From: Aptenodytes patagonicus
Taxonomy: Eukaryota; Chordata; Aves; Sphenisciformes; Spheniscidae
Reading direction: 5' to 3'
NCBI RefSeq assembly: GCF_965638725.1
Contig: NC_134949.1
Coordinates: forward strand, 104,142,586-104,206,585
DNA: 64,000 nucleotides
Part shown: in pieces, positions 25,020 to 36,400 of the stretch
How the letters are laid out: each line of letters begins with the position of its first letter
Numbering within the stretch: position 1 is the stretch's first letter
Program-made: the position numbers and the translations under genes
Notes under the pieces: generated by a model
The model's input: the letters and a program-made list of their open reading frames with translations, nothing else
What the model was told of the DNA's origin: nothing
Database searches by the model: none

Positions 25020-25457
25020 ATCCCACCTTGCAGGTGGACACGGCCACCGCCAACCTCACGGTGCAGGAGAAGGAGTCCTTCCCACTGGACTGCAGCATCC
25101 TGTCCCGCTCCAGCCCAGAGTCCCACTTTGCGGTGACGTGGTACAACCTGCGGGCCAAAGAGGTGGGCGGCCATGCAGAGGAGGAGGAGGAGGAGGAGGA
25201 AGAGGAGGAGAGGGAGGCGGTGCTGAGCGTGGGCCCCGATGCCATCTTCAGCCCTGAGGCCGGTCGCTGGGAGGGCCGCCTGCGCTTCCAGAGGCTCTCG
25301 GCGGTGCTTTTCCGGCTGACAGTGCTGCAGGCAGGCGGTGCCGACACGGGCAACTACTCATGCCGCGTGGAGGAGTGGCTGGCAGACCCCAACGGCGTGT
25401 GGTACCGGCTGGCGGAGGAGGAGTCGGGGACGGTCGCTGTTCACGTGCAGGATGCAG
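25020..25457 (+). CDS. IGSF3: IGSF3 exon: Ig domain 8 with an 11-Glu run
   Basis: This 438-bp, phase 1-1 exon follows a TCATCTCAG acceptor and ends at a GTGAGAAG donor. It encodes a 146-residue membrane-proximal V-type Ig domain: sequon NLT at residues 12-14, Cys25, Trp in TWYN, DTGNYSC with Cys115 (inside sequon NYS), then RVEEWLADP and WYRLAEEESG. After the first sheet strands it carries eleven consecutive Glu codons (25178-25210), ten GAG and one GAA, making this domain about nine residues longer than its neighbours. From memory, human IGSF3 has an acidic Glu/Asp run at the same place, so the run is probably ancestral and supports the identification. Confidence 0.93.
25178..25210 (+). repeat. 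IGSF3: Coding (GAG)n trinucleotide repeat (poly-Glu)
   Basis: Seven GAG, one GAA and three GAG codons in a row lie inside the last Ig exon of IGSF3. The near-pure GAG run is prone to slippage, so length polymorphism is expected. The repeat sits in a surface loop between the WY strand and the next strand of the Ig fold, where length change should be tolerated. Confidence 0.9.
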
Positions 25458-26236
25458 GTGAGAAGAGGCGATGAGCCTCTTGGGGGTATGGCCCTGGCAT
25501 CCCCTGCGTCTGTGGTTCAACCAAGATAAAAAGGCCAAGGAGTGAGTGGGACAGGGTCTCGCCTGCACCAGGGCAAATCTGCGGTGCCGGTGCTTTTCCA
25601 ATCAGCTTGGTGGCTTGTAGCCCAGCTCTTGGCTGGGCTTGCACATCTGTGCTGCGCTTAGCTCTGTGCTAGGGCTGCCCATCCCACAGCACTTAGTGCC
25701 TGGTGTGTCCCAGATTAGTGGGGGCGGACATTGACCTCCCCTGGTGTTTAGCCTTTCCCTTTGGGAAACATCCTGGAAGTTGGCTTAGCTCTGCACAAGG
25801 GCACAGGCTGTGGCACAAGGGTCTCCTCCCAGTAACTCTTGAAGCCATGGGATGGTCTAGAGGCCCCAGAGGTAGCTGAGGTCATGACAGTTTTGTGGGC
25901 CCTTAAGGGAGAGACCCTGGGGTGCTGCCTCTGTGTACCACCACTGAGGGAAATGATGCTTTGCAAGGCTCCCTGCTTTATAAGATATCAGAAAATCCAC
26001 ACCAGGGAGGACTCTCTCTAGCACTCATGAAACTCTTAGGGGGAATAAAGCCAAAACATGCCCTGCAAAAGCTTTTTTCTGCTGCTCTGTTTACCAGTAT
26101 TGGTGTTTTTCTCAGAGCCTCACTTCCTGCATTGACACAGATTAACGAGCATCTGGTTTTTATGTTTTTGAAGAAGTTTGTAGGCCATGCGTTGCAGAGA
26201 AGCTGTGAAATGTGACCGTCCTGTGTCTCTTTCCAG
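25458..26236 (+). other. IGSF3: Last IGSF3 intron
   Basis: A 779-bp intron with a GTGAGA donor and a CTCTTTCCAG acceptor. Nothing else was recognised in it. Confidence 0.85.
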
Positions 26237-26487
26237 GCTCCACCCTGCAGTCTGTCATCTGCTCCAACGACGCCCTCTTCTACTTTGTGTTCTTCTACCC
26301 CTTCCCCATCTTCGGCATCTTGATCATCACCATCCTGCTGGTGCGGTTCAAGAGCCGAAACTCCAGCAAGAACTCTGAGGGCAAGAATGGGGTTCCCTTG
26401 CTGTGGATCAAAGAGCCTCACCTCAACTACTCTCCCACTTGCCTAGAGCCACCAGTCCTCAGCATCCACCCAGGAACCATAGACTAA
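26237..26487 (+). CDS. IGSF3: IGSF3 terminal coding exon: transmembrane segment and cytoplasmic tail
   Basis: This exon completes the split glycine codon from the previous exon and encodes about 83 residues to a TAA stop at 26485-26487. A short juxtamembrane stretch (STLQSVICSND) is followed by a hydrophobic helix of about 24 residues (ALFYFVFF...ILLV), a basic stop-transfer RFKSR, and a tail of roughly 46 residues with the motifs GVPLLWIKEPHLNY and LEPPVLSIHPG, ending TID. I recognise this transmembrane and tail sequence as that of IGSF3, where it is nearly invariant in vertebrates. The other EWI members (PTGFRN, IGSF8, CD101) have different tails. This is the strongest single basis for the gene name. 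Confidence 0.95.
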
Positions 26488-28487
26488 AGAGGCAGAGGCG
26501 CCTGGGGGGATGCGCAGAGAGAGAAAGCAGAGACGCACTGGGAACGCTAAGGAACAGAGTGTTTTTTGTTGTTCTTGTTTCATTTGTTTCAGTGTCTGTA
26601 TTCCGGCGCAGTGGCTGAGCTCTGCGGAGCGCCCAGCCAGCGGGGACAGAAAAGTCCAAGGCTTTCTCCAGCACCTGTGGGAACACACCCCATCACCCCA
26701 ACAGACGGAGGGTCCCTGTGCTTGCTGTACATAGCGGATGTTCCTCTCGGATTAATTTTGCTCCTGTCAGTTGCTGTCCTTTGGGCCGTTACTTTTTTGT
26801 TGTTGTTTCTTTTTCAGTCACTCCAAGAACTGTAGGCTTCCCCCACCCTCCACACAGCGAGGAGTTCCCAGGGGGCTTTTGGTCCTGGGACGATCTTTGG
26901 AAGTAAATGTATATGTTTTCCAAAACAGACTGTGGTTTTCCTCCTCAGACTCGGTGCCACAGTGAAGAAGGTCTTTTGCCAAGGTGCGCTGAGCTAGCTC
27001 CTCCCTCTTCCAAAGCCGACAAAGCCAGGTCCACCTCCGGAGGGGGTTAGCTGGGCTATCAGGAGGTTCATCTCGAAGGCTGGCTATAGCCTCAGCATCT
27101 TCTTGCCTTCGTCTTACTGTTCTCTCAGGAGGGGGCAATTCACCTTTTGGGAGTGTTCCCCCCACCTTGGAGAGACTGAATATTCAGCACGCTTACGGTC
27201 AGGACAAAAGCAATTTAATTTGTCTCCAGGAACTGAAGGGGGGATGGAAGGAGGACACCTGAAAGCCCTGACGTTGTTGGTAGCAAAGAGGGTCCTCGTA
27301 TGGTCCAGCTTACCAGAGTCGTGCTCCTCCCTGGTGTCCATGCTGCCACCTCTGACAAGGCGGGTCCCCTCTGTGCCCCAGTCACCTGGGGACAGGTGGC
27401 TGGATCCAGTCTCTGAAGACTTCAACATGACCAAAGTAATGACTCTAGAAAGGGGGAAAGGGGAAGCTCCACAAGTCGGGTTCACGGCCCCTGGATGGTT
27501 CAGCCAAGGAGCCCAGTTGCAGCCACGCAGCGGGGACAAGCAATTAACCACCACGTGTCACGAGTTTCCCCATGGCTTGCACTACTTCCTGGCATAAGCT
27601 TGGACAAGGCAAGGAGCCTGCACTGCATCTGCGCCCTGGGGGCTTCTCTGTCCCCTTGGGCCAAGAGAAATCTTCCCCTGCATGTGTGCGTGCATCTGCC
27701 GTTTTTTGTTCCTGGGGCTTTAGGAGGGGAAACTATTCCTCCGTAAGCTCCCCCTCCTGGCGAAGTCACCTGCTCTTGTCATAGGCAGTCGCTGTGGCAG
27801 GAAATGCTGTTCTTTCTGTGAAAGATATGGCTCTCACAAACCAAACCAGGGCTCTCTCTGTGTGGGGCACCTGAGCTCCAATACCCCGTAATGCCAAGTA
27901 TCCCTGCCCTGTCCTGTGGAGGAAACCGCCTCCTCCCCCATACGCCTGAAGCGTTATGTCTGGCGGAAGAAAATGTTTGCCAAAAATGGCCTTTTGTTGT
28001 CTTCCTTGATGTCTTCCTGGCATATCCGGCCATTTATTTTTTGCAGCATGGCTGAAGCCAACCGGGGTGGATGGGCACAGCCACAAGACACACACCCCCC
28101 ACCGCCTCGTGAGCAAGAGGTGCCATACTCACAGCCACCGTCCTCTTCCGGAGGGTTGGACTGCTCTTTGTGAAGAGAAGGGGACCTCAGCAGATGCTCT
28201 GTAGCACTAGTTGGTTAGACCCTGATGCCTTGATGTTTCAGAGGTGGCGAAGCCTCGGGTGGGAGATCTGCACTGCGCACCCTCTCTCCTGGCTGGGAGA
28301 GGACCCATGTGGCTGCAGACTGTCCCGTGCCAGGGCATTCGAAGTCAGCCACCTCTGCTCCTCCACCAGAACGGCATTGGTTTCTTCTTCCGCTGGGAAG
28401 CCCAAATTTCACTTGTCCCTCTGCAAAGTCTGCCTCCTCGAGACGTAACTGCTTACTGGCTCCAGCATATGCATAGTATGATACTCC

Positions 28488-28512
28488 TATATATATATAT
28501 ATATATATATAT
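28488..28512. repeat. (TA)n microsatellite
   Basis: A 25-base uninterrupted TA dinucleotide run, flanked by ATGCAT-type sequence. It lies in the probable IGSF3 3' UTR and could form a self-complementary RNA hairpin. Confidence 0.9.
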
Positions 28513-29218
28513 GCATCACACACCCACACACTTGTCTTCCCTTTCTGGATAAGGCATCTGCAAAGAGAGGGGTGGGATGACAAGTGAATGGAAATGAAGA
28601 ACCGAGGCGCAAACAGCACCAGCTGCAGCCAGTGGGTATTGTTTCGTAAATGTAGTATCTCCTGTACGTACTGCTCCCGGGCAGGAACTGCAACTCATTT
28701 CAGCTTTAAAGGAAAAAAGAGAAAATGAAGTCAGTGGGAGCCATTCTTTCCTGGGAGAGAGCACTGTGCTGCGTCCAAGCCATGCTCCTCCTCTCTAGCC
28801 TGTCTGCCCCGTAGCAGGGCTCTCCTGGAGGGCTGTCCTGTGGCCCCGTCCCCCTGGCCGAAACGGGTCCCTTCCCAGCCCGGCGGTTCCTGCACCGAGC
28901 CCAGGCTTTCCCGGGAAGCGGCTCCCACAGTGGTCCCTGAATGTACCTTGTTGGTGACATTTCTCCGTTGCTCTGGCAGTGTGTTGCCCAGTCTCAAACT
29001 TCTGTTTTTATAAGGCAGACTTCCTGTAACGAGTTTTAACACGAAGCTTTTCAAACCACTCTCTCTGCTGTAACTTTCTGTAACAAACCCGAGAAGAAAG
29101 AGAGATACCCTATCCATGCATGATGTGGAAAAATATTTGGGATTTTTTTAAAAAAAAAAAAACAACTTTGTACTATGTTGCACTAAAACATGTTTTATAC
29201 AACACACCTGAGAGCTGT

Positions 29219-29224
29219 AGTAAA
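29219..29224 (+). terminator. IGSF3: Candidate IGSF3 poly(A) signal (AGTAAA)
   Basis: AGTAAA is a known weaker variant of AATAAA. It is followed by a GT-rich downstream element at about 29250-29265. No stronger signal was seen between the stop codon and the ADPRH 3' end. This call is inference. Confidence 0.3.
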
Positions 29225-29269
29225 CTGTGTTGAAATTGTGATTCCTATTGCTGGTGTTTTTTGTCAGAT

Positions 29270-30565
29270 TTGGGCTTTCGTTATGCCTTTATGCGCACTC
29301 CTTCCATAAAGGTGTGCTGAACTCCTAAGCCCGCTCCCCCTTTTAGGCAGCCTCTCCCTCTCCCACCACCCCTATTCCCTGATGCATCAACTCTCCTCCT
29401 GCCTTGGTAGCGTATCTCCTCTCTCTTGCGGGCTGGAGCTTGCAGACACCTTGCACCCTCTGGCTCTTCATACTTCTTCCTTCCATCCTTTAATTCATCC
29501 AGTAATAGAATATAACATTTAACAGAGGCATGTCAGGTCTGCTTATTGAATGGGACACACCATTTTTTAAATTGCTCTGAAAATAGTAAGTACTTTGCTG
29601 TGTCATAGTCTGGATTTGAAGAAAAAACATATTTTTTATAAAATTGTCCATAGCAAATGTTAAGCAAATCATCTTTAGTAACCTTGATGTAAGCAGAATA
29701 ATATAGTTCACTACGGAAGTTGCTTAAGTTGATGTAAAATGCAACCTTTTAATTCTCATTACCCACTTTCACCTGGAATAAGGGTTTGGTTAGTAGTCTT
29801 GAACTCCCCCATTAACTGAATTTGGGAAGTAGCGTGATACATTCTTACCTGTATAGCAAAAGTGCTGTGAAATTGTGCAAAATGCACTGCCGACGCAGCT
29901 GTCAGGTTGGGTTTGGGTTTTTTCATTTAAAACAAAAAAATATCCTCTGCTAAAATAATTGTATGAGAAAACTCTGTTGTCCCCGGACACAACTGGCTGT
30001 TTGCTCCCCCCACCTCCGGTAGGTTGTCTTGGGCTGTACCTGCTATAATCTCTGTGCTAAGGAGCAGAGGTTTTAGCTTTACACATGCTCAGTGCTGGAT
30101 GGCAAGTGGTGTCCCCGGCACTCCCCGTCAGCAGTACAGGGCGGCGAGCGTGGGCTAGCCACCGTGGGTTTGCTGGGAGGCATCTCTGCCAGCCCATGCA
30201 CACTCCCTGCGGCCAGGCCTGCGTCCCTGACCCCCTCCGGCATGCTCATATGGGCAGGACCCTGGTTTGGGGCAGCTTGTGTGGGTTTTGCTGCCTGTCC
30301 TGCTGCTGGATCATTGCTAGCAACGCTGCAGCAGGTGCTGCTGCTCCCCTTGGGGACCAGACGATGTGCAGCCGCCATGCTGACGAGGAGGAATGTCTCG
30401 AGGCTCGGCTGCTCAAGGGACATATGCACTGTTGCGTGGTCCCATCAAAGCCCCTTGTAACTGCTCTCCCCCACCCACCGCCCGCAAGCCCCAAGCTGCT
30501 AGCTCCAAAATGGCCTCCCCACTGAAGCCAACACGCACAAACAGAAAAAAGCAGGCCTGGCTCTG
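29270..30565. other. Intergenic gap between convergent IGSF3 and ADPRH
   Basis: About 1.3 kb separates the presumed 3' ends of the two tail-to-tail genes. It is AT-rich up to 30 kb and then GC-richer. No gene or repeat was recognised. Confidence 0.6.
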
Positions 30566-30581
30566 GCTTACACTTGCATGC

Positions 30582-30587
30582 TTTAAT
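30582..30587 (-). terminator. ADPRH: ADPRH poly(A) signal (ATTAAA)
   Basis: On the - strand ATTAAA occurs about 95 bases after the ADPRH stop codon (30685-30683), with T/G-rich sequence downstream (about 30560-30535). This implies a short 3' UTR. ATTAAA is the commonest variant signal. Confidence 0.6.
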
Positions 30588-30682
30588 CCAGCAGGTTTGC
30601 AAACTGAGTTTGCAAAACCTTGAGCGAGGGAGGGGCGGCAGGTGGGGTAAGCGCGCCCCTGGGGGGCCCTGCCGCCCCCCGC

Positions 30683-31070
30683 CTAGGCGATGCGGTACAA
30701 GTCCTTGGCCACCTGCTCCAGGCGGTCCCTGTACTCCAGGTGGGCGTAGAGGGAGGCGCTGACCCCACGGAAGCCGTGCATGGCCCCCCACCAGCAGGCC
30801 GCAATGGCGGCGGTGGAGTCGCTGTCGCCCCCATGGAAGAAAGCCCGGTGAGCCAGCTCTGCCCAGGAGTCCCCCGCGCCCAGCAGCGCATCGTAAGCGA
30901 TCATGGGGGCGTCGTGCCCGCTGCTGCCCCCCCAGCCGTCGTAGCTGAGGGAGGTGTAGAACAAGTCTCTCTCTTCCACGCCGTACTTGGGGGGGAAGGT
31001 GGGCGGCGAGACCCTGTCTGATATGCCTCTCTCTGCCAGGTATTTTTCCCATTGCTCTTCGAAGTAATGC
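30683..31070 (-). CDS. ADPRH: ADPRH coding exon 3 (C-terminal part)
   Basis: This last coding exon starts after a TGTTTTGCAG acceptor, completes a Trp codon split across the intron (residue 220), and runs to a TAG stop. It encodes residues 220-348: [10 protein letters not shown], then [17 protein letters not shown] (259-275) and [12 protein letters not shown] (299-310). The last holds the conserved acidic residues Asp302 and Asp304, which in ARH-family structures bind the active-site magnesium ions. The protein ends at LYRIA, a little shorter than the roughly 357 residues of mammalian ADPRH, from loss of the variable C-terminal tail. No stops or frameshifts occur, so the gene looks functional. 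Confidence 0.94.
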
Positions 31071-31837
31071 CTGCAAAACAGGAGAGAAGATGGAGGGGCT
31101 GTAAGAGACGTCCCACAGCAGAAGCGTATACCCGAGCTCCCCGCAGGCGCTCTGGGCGCCAGCTGTAAACGTGCCACATCAAGAGCCTGGAGCGACAGCT
31201 CACAAAATGGTAGGTATCCCCCGTCTGTCAAACTAGGGACATGATTTACGGTTAAGAGGCACAAGGACATGTTTCAGTGAGTTAGATTTCCCCTCTCTCC
31301 AGCCACATGGGAGAAGGCAGCCCAGCACCTGCTGCTGTCGTGCTGCACAGGATTCAAAGGCTCAGAGTGAGAACTGAGTCATCCTCCCAAATTCAGAGTA
31401 CCTCTACCCCTGTCTGTGCGTGCCCCTGTGTGCAGAGCCACACTGAATCTGCAGCCAGATTTGGTTACAACTTTCAAACTGAGCTCAGCCCTAAGCCTGG
31501 CGCTGTTCCCCAGCCTTGCTTCCCATCTTTCATCAGATCACGGTTGCTTGAGATGACAAGTCGAGCTACCTCATACTGGATCCAAAAAATGTCACAACTA
31601 CATGACCCAAACACAATCTGACCTTTTTTTTTTTTTATTTTAAATAAGTTAGAGGTATTTTTCCCCTGGGGGACTTCAGAGACTTTCTGAATCGATTTGA
31701 TCCTACAGCAGGCATGTGCTACTCTAGGAGTTTACCATAATGTGATTACTGAATCTTAAGTATAAACAGAGCTCGCCCTCTCATACATGAGGTTTATTTT
31801 AATTTTAACAAAACCCAGTGCTGGGAGTGCAGCTCAC
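31071..31837 (-). other. ADPRH: ADPRH intron between coding exons 2 and 3
   Basis: A 767-bp intron with GTGAGC donor and TTTTGCAG acceptor on the - strand. It has a poly-T run at about 31624-31635. No other feature was recognised. Confidence 0.85.
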
Positions 31838-32198
31838 CACTGCCCCATGTTCTCCTCCACGAAGAAGCCGGTGTGCCGCACATAGGCTTTCGCCCGCGGC
31901 AGCACCTCCAGTAGCCCCTTCCCCCAGGCCGGGGGGGGCACCCCATTCACCGCAAAAGCCGTGAAGAGGGCCGAAGCCAGGGACCCCAGGTAGCCGGTGG
32001 GGTGGTGGTGGGTCATTCGGCCACTCTCAATGCTGACTTGCACCAGGGTGTCCAGCTCAGCGGGGCGGTGGAAACGCAGCCCGATGCACATGGAGCGCAT
32101 GGCGGCCCCGCAGCCCCCCGCCTGGGGGCTGAACGGGATCCTCCAGCCGTCCGGCCGCCCCGGATCCAGCTTCAGCGCATTTTCCTTACACGTGGCAC
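31838..32198 (-). CDS. ADPRH: ADPRH coding exon 2 (central part)
   Basis: This 361-bp exon begins after a GCTCCTGTCCAG acceptor, completes the Gly codon begun in exon 1, and ends in a split Trp codon before GTGAGC. It encodes residues 100-219. Conserved ARH-family blocks are visible: [44 protein letters not shown] and [10 protein letters not shown]. These shape the ADP-ribose binding cleft. The match to vertebrate ADPRH is continuous with no gaps that I can see. Joining it to exons 1 and 3 keeps one open frame. Confidence 0.94.
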
Positions 32199-32598
32199 CT
32201 GGACAGGAGCAGCAGAGCCCGAGAGAGAAAGAAGGGAAAGAAAAGAAACAGAAACACGCATCAGTAGGCAACAGGGTCACATAGCTTGGGAACCGAGGGA
32301 AGACAGATGGGGTAGCAGGGAAGGAAGCCTTACTCTCTGTAAGGGATTCGGGCTTCCCTGTAAAAGCATCAGTTGTCTGCTCACATACGTTTCTTGCCTT
32401 AAATTGCTGGTGCATCCTGCATATTCCTAAGCAGACCTGATAATTCCTGTTTGTGAAAATAGTTAAAAAGTCTAGGGGAGTAAAAAACATGCCGCTGCTG
32501 ATTTATGTAATTTACACTGTTTATATTTACATTTCATGTTATTTACTTAATAACTTATCTATAAAACATATATCTATTAGGTATATTATGTACACATA

Positions 32599-32616
32599 TA
32601 TCTAGATATCTAGATA
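32599..32616. repeat. 18-bp perfect palindrome
   Basis: TATCTAGATATCTAGATA reads the same on both strands and lies in a very AT-rich stretch (32480-32640) containing other ATATA runs. It may form a small cruciform, but in such sequence it may also be chance. Confidence 0.7.
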
Positions 32617-32629
32617 GACATATATAAAT

Positions 32630-32855
32630 ATAAAAGAGGTTTGGAGGGCCATCAGATCACATCAATCCCTGATCCAAGGCATGCCCAAGTACCTCTGCGT
32701 TTTTTCCCGACAGTTGTTTAGCCTCTTTACAGGACCCTTTAAAGACAGTGACCCCACATGCTCCCCAGGAATCCTTCCCATTGCCTCGCTGATACAAAAT
32801 GTTTTCTAGATCTCCCTCTAGCAGTTTAAGTTTGTCAGAAAGCGATGAATGTAGT
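32630..32855 (-). mobile_element. Old CR1-like LINE 3' fragment
   Basis: Despite heavy decay the order of short matches follows the 3' end of ancient amniote CR1 on the - strand: GGAGGGCCATCA at the tail, GACAGTTGTTTAGCCT, a TTCCCATTGC block, AAAATGTTTT, and TCTCCCTCTAGCAGTTTAAG. No reading frame survives. The boundaries are approximate. The call comes from pattern memory of the repeat family, not from an alignment. Confidence 0.55.
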
Positions 32856-32924
32856 ATCTCCCTCACCACAACATGGTCTGAGCAACTGGCTTTACTGTAC
32901 TCCTCTTCAAGAAGCTGCAGAACA

Positions 32925-33420
32925 ACTGTACTAGGTCAGACCAAAGGTTTGTCCAGCCCACTAGCTCGTCTCCAAACACAGTCACTAACAGGTAACTACG
33001 GAAACACTATAAAAAATGAGGCAAGTACAATGTTTGTCCAAGAAGACCCGCCTGGCTTGCAGCAGACAGAGGAGCACAGCCTGCTTGAGTCAGAAGATGG
33101 ATCCAAAATGCTGCGCTCAGTAACCCCCAGTGGACCTAGCCACCATGAACTGGTCTCCTTAGCTTGAACCCATGCATGCCTTCAGACTCCTTTAACATCC
33201 CATGGTAACCAGAGCCACGATTTTGTTATGCAAAGCATTTCCTTTTGTTTTAAACTGACATTTGACAATTTCCCTAAATTCCCCTCTAATTCTTACATTA
33301 CAAGAAATAACGACTTTTCATGCTCCACGCTATTCAAGACTGTATATATTTTGTCCCTCTTCCTCAGTTTTCTCCTGCTCTGAGCTGACACCCTAGTCCA
33401 ATTTTGCCTCTCTTCTGGTG
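32925..33420 (-). mobile_element. Old CR1-like LINE 3' fragment (second)
   Basis: Starts with TACTAGGTCAGACCAAAGGT, very like the GGGTCAGACCAAAGGTCCATC tail of an old sauropsid CR1 family. It continues with blocks resembling that family's 3' region: GCATTTCCTTTTGTTTTAAAC, then a TTCTTACATTACAAGAAATAA segment and a TCCTCAGTTTTCTCC segment. The orientation is - and there is no coding capacity. The inner end near 33420 is uncertain. Confidence 0.55.
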
Positions 33421-36400
33421 GGAAGCCACACCGTAACTCCTCCTTGCCCACCTCCATCTCTTTCATAGTTCTGCTATTTACTTTTTAAAGAAATGACTCT
33501 GCTTCTTCCACTGCTGCTGCTTCAGAAACTCACTTGTTAGTCCAGCACATTCATAGGATAAAGCCATCTGCACAAACACATCCAAATTTCAGAGCCCAGC
33601 CAGCTTCCCTAGCCAAGACTGTAAAACAAGCCCAAATGCACATGTGCAAGGAAGAAGAAACAGGTTTGAAACATTAAATTGTCTTTGATTCTCTTCTACC
33701 TTGCCTTTTTCTCCTAGTCTTCTCTTCTGGACAAATCTTAAATACTTTTTTCTCAGCAGAAAGGTAAATCAAGGGCAGGTTTCAAGCAGCTTCATTTAAG
33801 TTTCAATGTGTTGGACAACAGCAAAAGCGGACTCAAAAGACTAGTCTTCTCCTAACCACAGCGTGCCTAGTCCTCTCTCAGACACACAGGGTAACAGCAG
33901 CAGTTGACATGCTTATGCACCCAAAATTAGACCGTTGCTCCTATACTTTGCTGCCTAACCGGGACAGCAGCTGATAAACTTGCAGGTGCTCTGTTACTTT
34001 GAAAGTCAAACTAAGTAGAACAGAGTAGCAAGGAAGAAGCCTGGTCTAGAAATTTCACGTAACTCTACAATTCAATTACCTTTGGTGCAATTCGATCACC
34101 ATGATCGGGCAGCTTGCTAATCACAGCTAGGTACTGCACCAAGTACTCTGCAGAGCTGTTCACTTCTGCACTTTCATGTGTACGCTTGGCAGTAGGATGT
34201 GGTACGTGGCAGTCTTTTACCTGCACACGGCATTTACAGCACCCTTGTAACCGAAATACCTCCACATCCAAGCACAGCTTTAAGATTGGCTTCTGGACAT
34301 GTGCTAAAAATAAATAATGGCTGGCTGCTGTCAGGAATAAGGTCACGTGGATCCTTTTATAGTTCTGGTCTAAGTGTCTTCAGCGTCTTTCTTTTCCGAC
34401 AGTGTTGTTACATTATAGGCTTATTAGATCAGTGCAGGATACAGCCCTGCGCAGTGTGAATGGGTGGACCAGCTCCCCGTGAATGGTTGTCTCAAACTGA
34501 GAAAGCAGCTCAGTCCTGCGGCTGTCGGGCTGTTCGCCCCGCAAGCCTGTCAACTGAAATCGACTTTGAGAATGGAAATGGCCTATGCAAGTCTCCCCCA
34601 TAGGAAGCAACGGGTTGCCGATCAGCGCAGCCCACGTCAGGCCACTTTAGCTCTTGTGAATTCCCCGCAGCGTGACCCAGGCATGAACCAGACCTGCTGT
34701 TTCACCAGCCTCATCCTTGCCTGCTGTGCCAGCACACAAGCCTCTCGCGTCACGCCACCGTCACACCCTTCCCAGTAGATGAGACCTGCTGGTTTTGCAG
34801 TGCCACATGGCCAGCCAACCCCTGGATCAGTCCAGATGTTCCTTGCACATCCTTCTTCCCGATGATTTACAGAGTGAAAATTGCGGGGCCGTGTTCCTCT
34901 GCTGGAAGAAGCAGGAGGCAGAGCGTTTGGTGTAAGTAGCACGGGGCTCTGCTGGGACTGATCGCCACCAACCTCTAACTGAACTGCCTGGGAGCTTGTT
35001 TTTGTGATGTCTCAAAGTGGGAACGTGTTCAGGCCTCTAAATCTGCTTTTCATGTAGTTTATTAATTCAGTGCTGGCTGCTATGTATCAAAATCGTTAAG
35101 AGGGATATCAGTATAATTTCCAACTTTATGATGATTAACAGAAAATTGAGGCATTTTTTCAAAAATCTGACTATACTAAGCATTGCACTTACGACCTATA
35201 ATAGGACATTAAAAAGAACCTGTCAAACAAAGCCACGTTTTTAAAAAGCTGTGCCGACTACCCTATTTGTATGATCCTGGTAAAACAGACCTTCCACCAG
35301 GAAGACAAGGGGAAGGGGAGAGAGCAAAGGGCCTAGGGTAGCTTAAAATCAAAATCTGCACAACACAAGCAAAACGAACTCTGTAATCTTGCTGGAACCG
35401 TGAGAAAGACATTTATTTCTTCAGGACATGTTGGGGCAGGTTGAGAGCAGGCAACACAGTCCTTGATAAAAACTGAGATTGTTCTTGCATTAACTGTAGT
35501 CAAAAGAAAATGAGGAAGATGACAAGGTTTAAACTCTAAGGAAAGACTGGTTATTTTGCAATAACAATTTACTTGCAGCTTTAAACCTGTGCGTATTACT
35601 TTAGGAGATGACTACTGATAACCTGCAAATGAAAAAAAATTGTGTAAAACAAACCAGTATATGACAGCTAAGACTCTTGTGATTTATGAAGCATTACAAG
35701 TATTATCCTCATGCTTTTAAACAGTTAAAATATTAAAACATTTAAAAGCTGATTTAGGAAGACTAAGCTGAAGTCACGTTGGCAGGCCTTTTTTTAAAAA
35801 TAGGTTTAGAAAAAAAATGCTCTAGGAGTTTTTGAATCAGGAAATTATGTTTTGGAAATCCACCAAATCCTTAGGGATTAGGGATCCTTTGTACTAACAA
35901 TAGGAAACTAAAAGCAACCTGAGGAGGGTACTGGTCTAAGAAGAAATACAAGCAAAAAGTGTGTGAAGAAAGCCAACTTGAAAAAGCTTCAAGTACAACT
36001 GGACGCTATTTCTGGAAAAGGCTTCCATTCAAATTATATAGACTCTTCATGAGCACGGATAATAGCAGTTGTTTGGATCTGTCAATACACATTAAAAAGG
36101 TGAGTTAAAACAACCACACAGTTGTAAATAATTCCACAGGAAGTGGACTTGGACCAAAAGACACCGAGTGACAGGCAACAGTTTTGAAGCAGAAAGTTTC
36201 CTGGAGAGCTGTGGAGGCAGGTGTAGTTGCACCATGAAAAAAGAAATATGGCCATGCTTGTGCCGCTTAATTCACTGGCTTCGTTATCCGTGAAGAACAA
36301 TGAATTTGGGGCTGTGGCACATCACAAAGAGCAATAATGGATGTAGGGATTAACTTGCCATTGAATGAAGACATTGAGTTCCCTCCTGGGGCTGCATACT

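Larger units (their letters stand above)
26488..29245 (+). other. IGSF3: Probable IGSF3 3' untranslated region
   Basis: The 2.7 kb after the stop is gene-free and continuous with the last exon. No AATAAA precedes 29.2 kb. A variant AGTAAA at 29219-29224, followed 25-40 bases later by a GT-rich stretch (about 29250-29265), is the best candidate end. It contains a TA dinucleotide run at 28488-28512 and a poly-A run at about 29150. Mammalian IGSF3 also has a long 3' UTR, so the length is plausible, but the end point is inferred. Confidence 0.5.

Noticed and set aside
29140-29162. A-run as a retroposed poly(A) tail
   Set aside because: No upstream processed-gene sequence or flanking target duplication is visible. 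It is better read as a homopolymer in the IGSF3 3' UTR.
30246-31076. A 276-codon - strand frame
   Set aside because: It overlaps ADPRH coding exon 3 in a different frame. The ADPRH frame carries the conserved motifs; this one is a GC-rich shadow.
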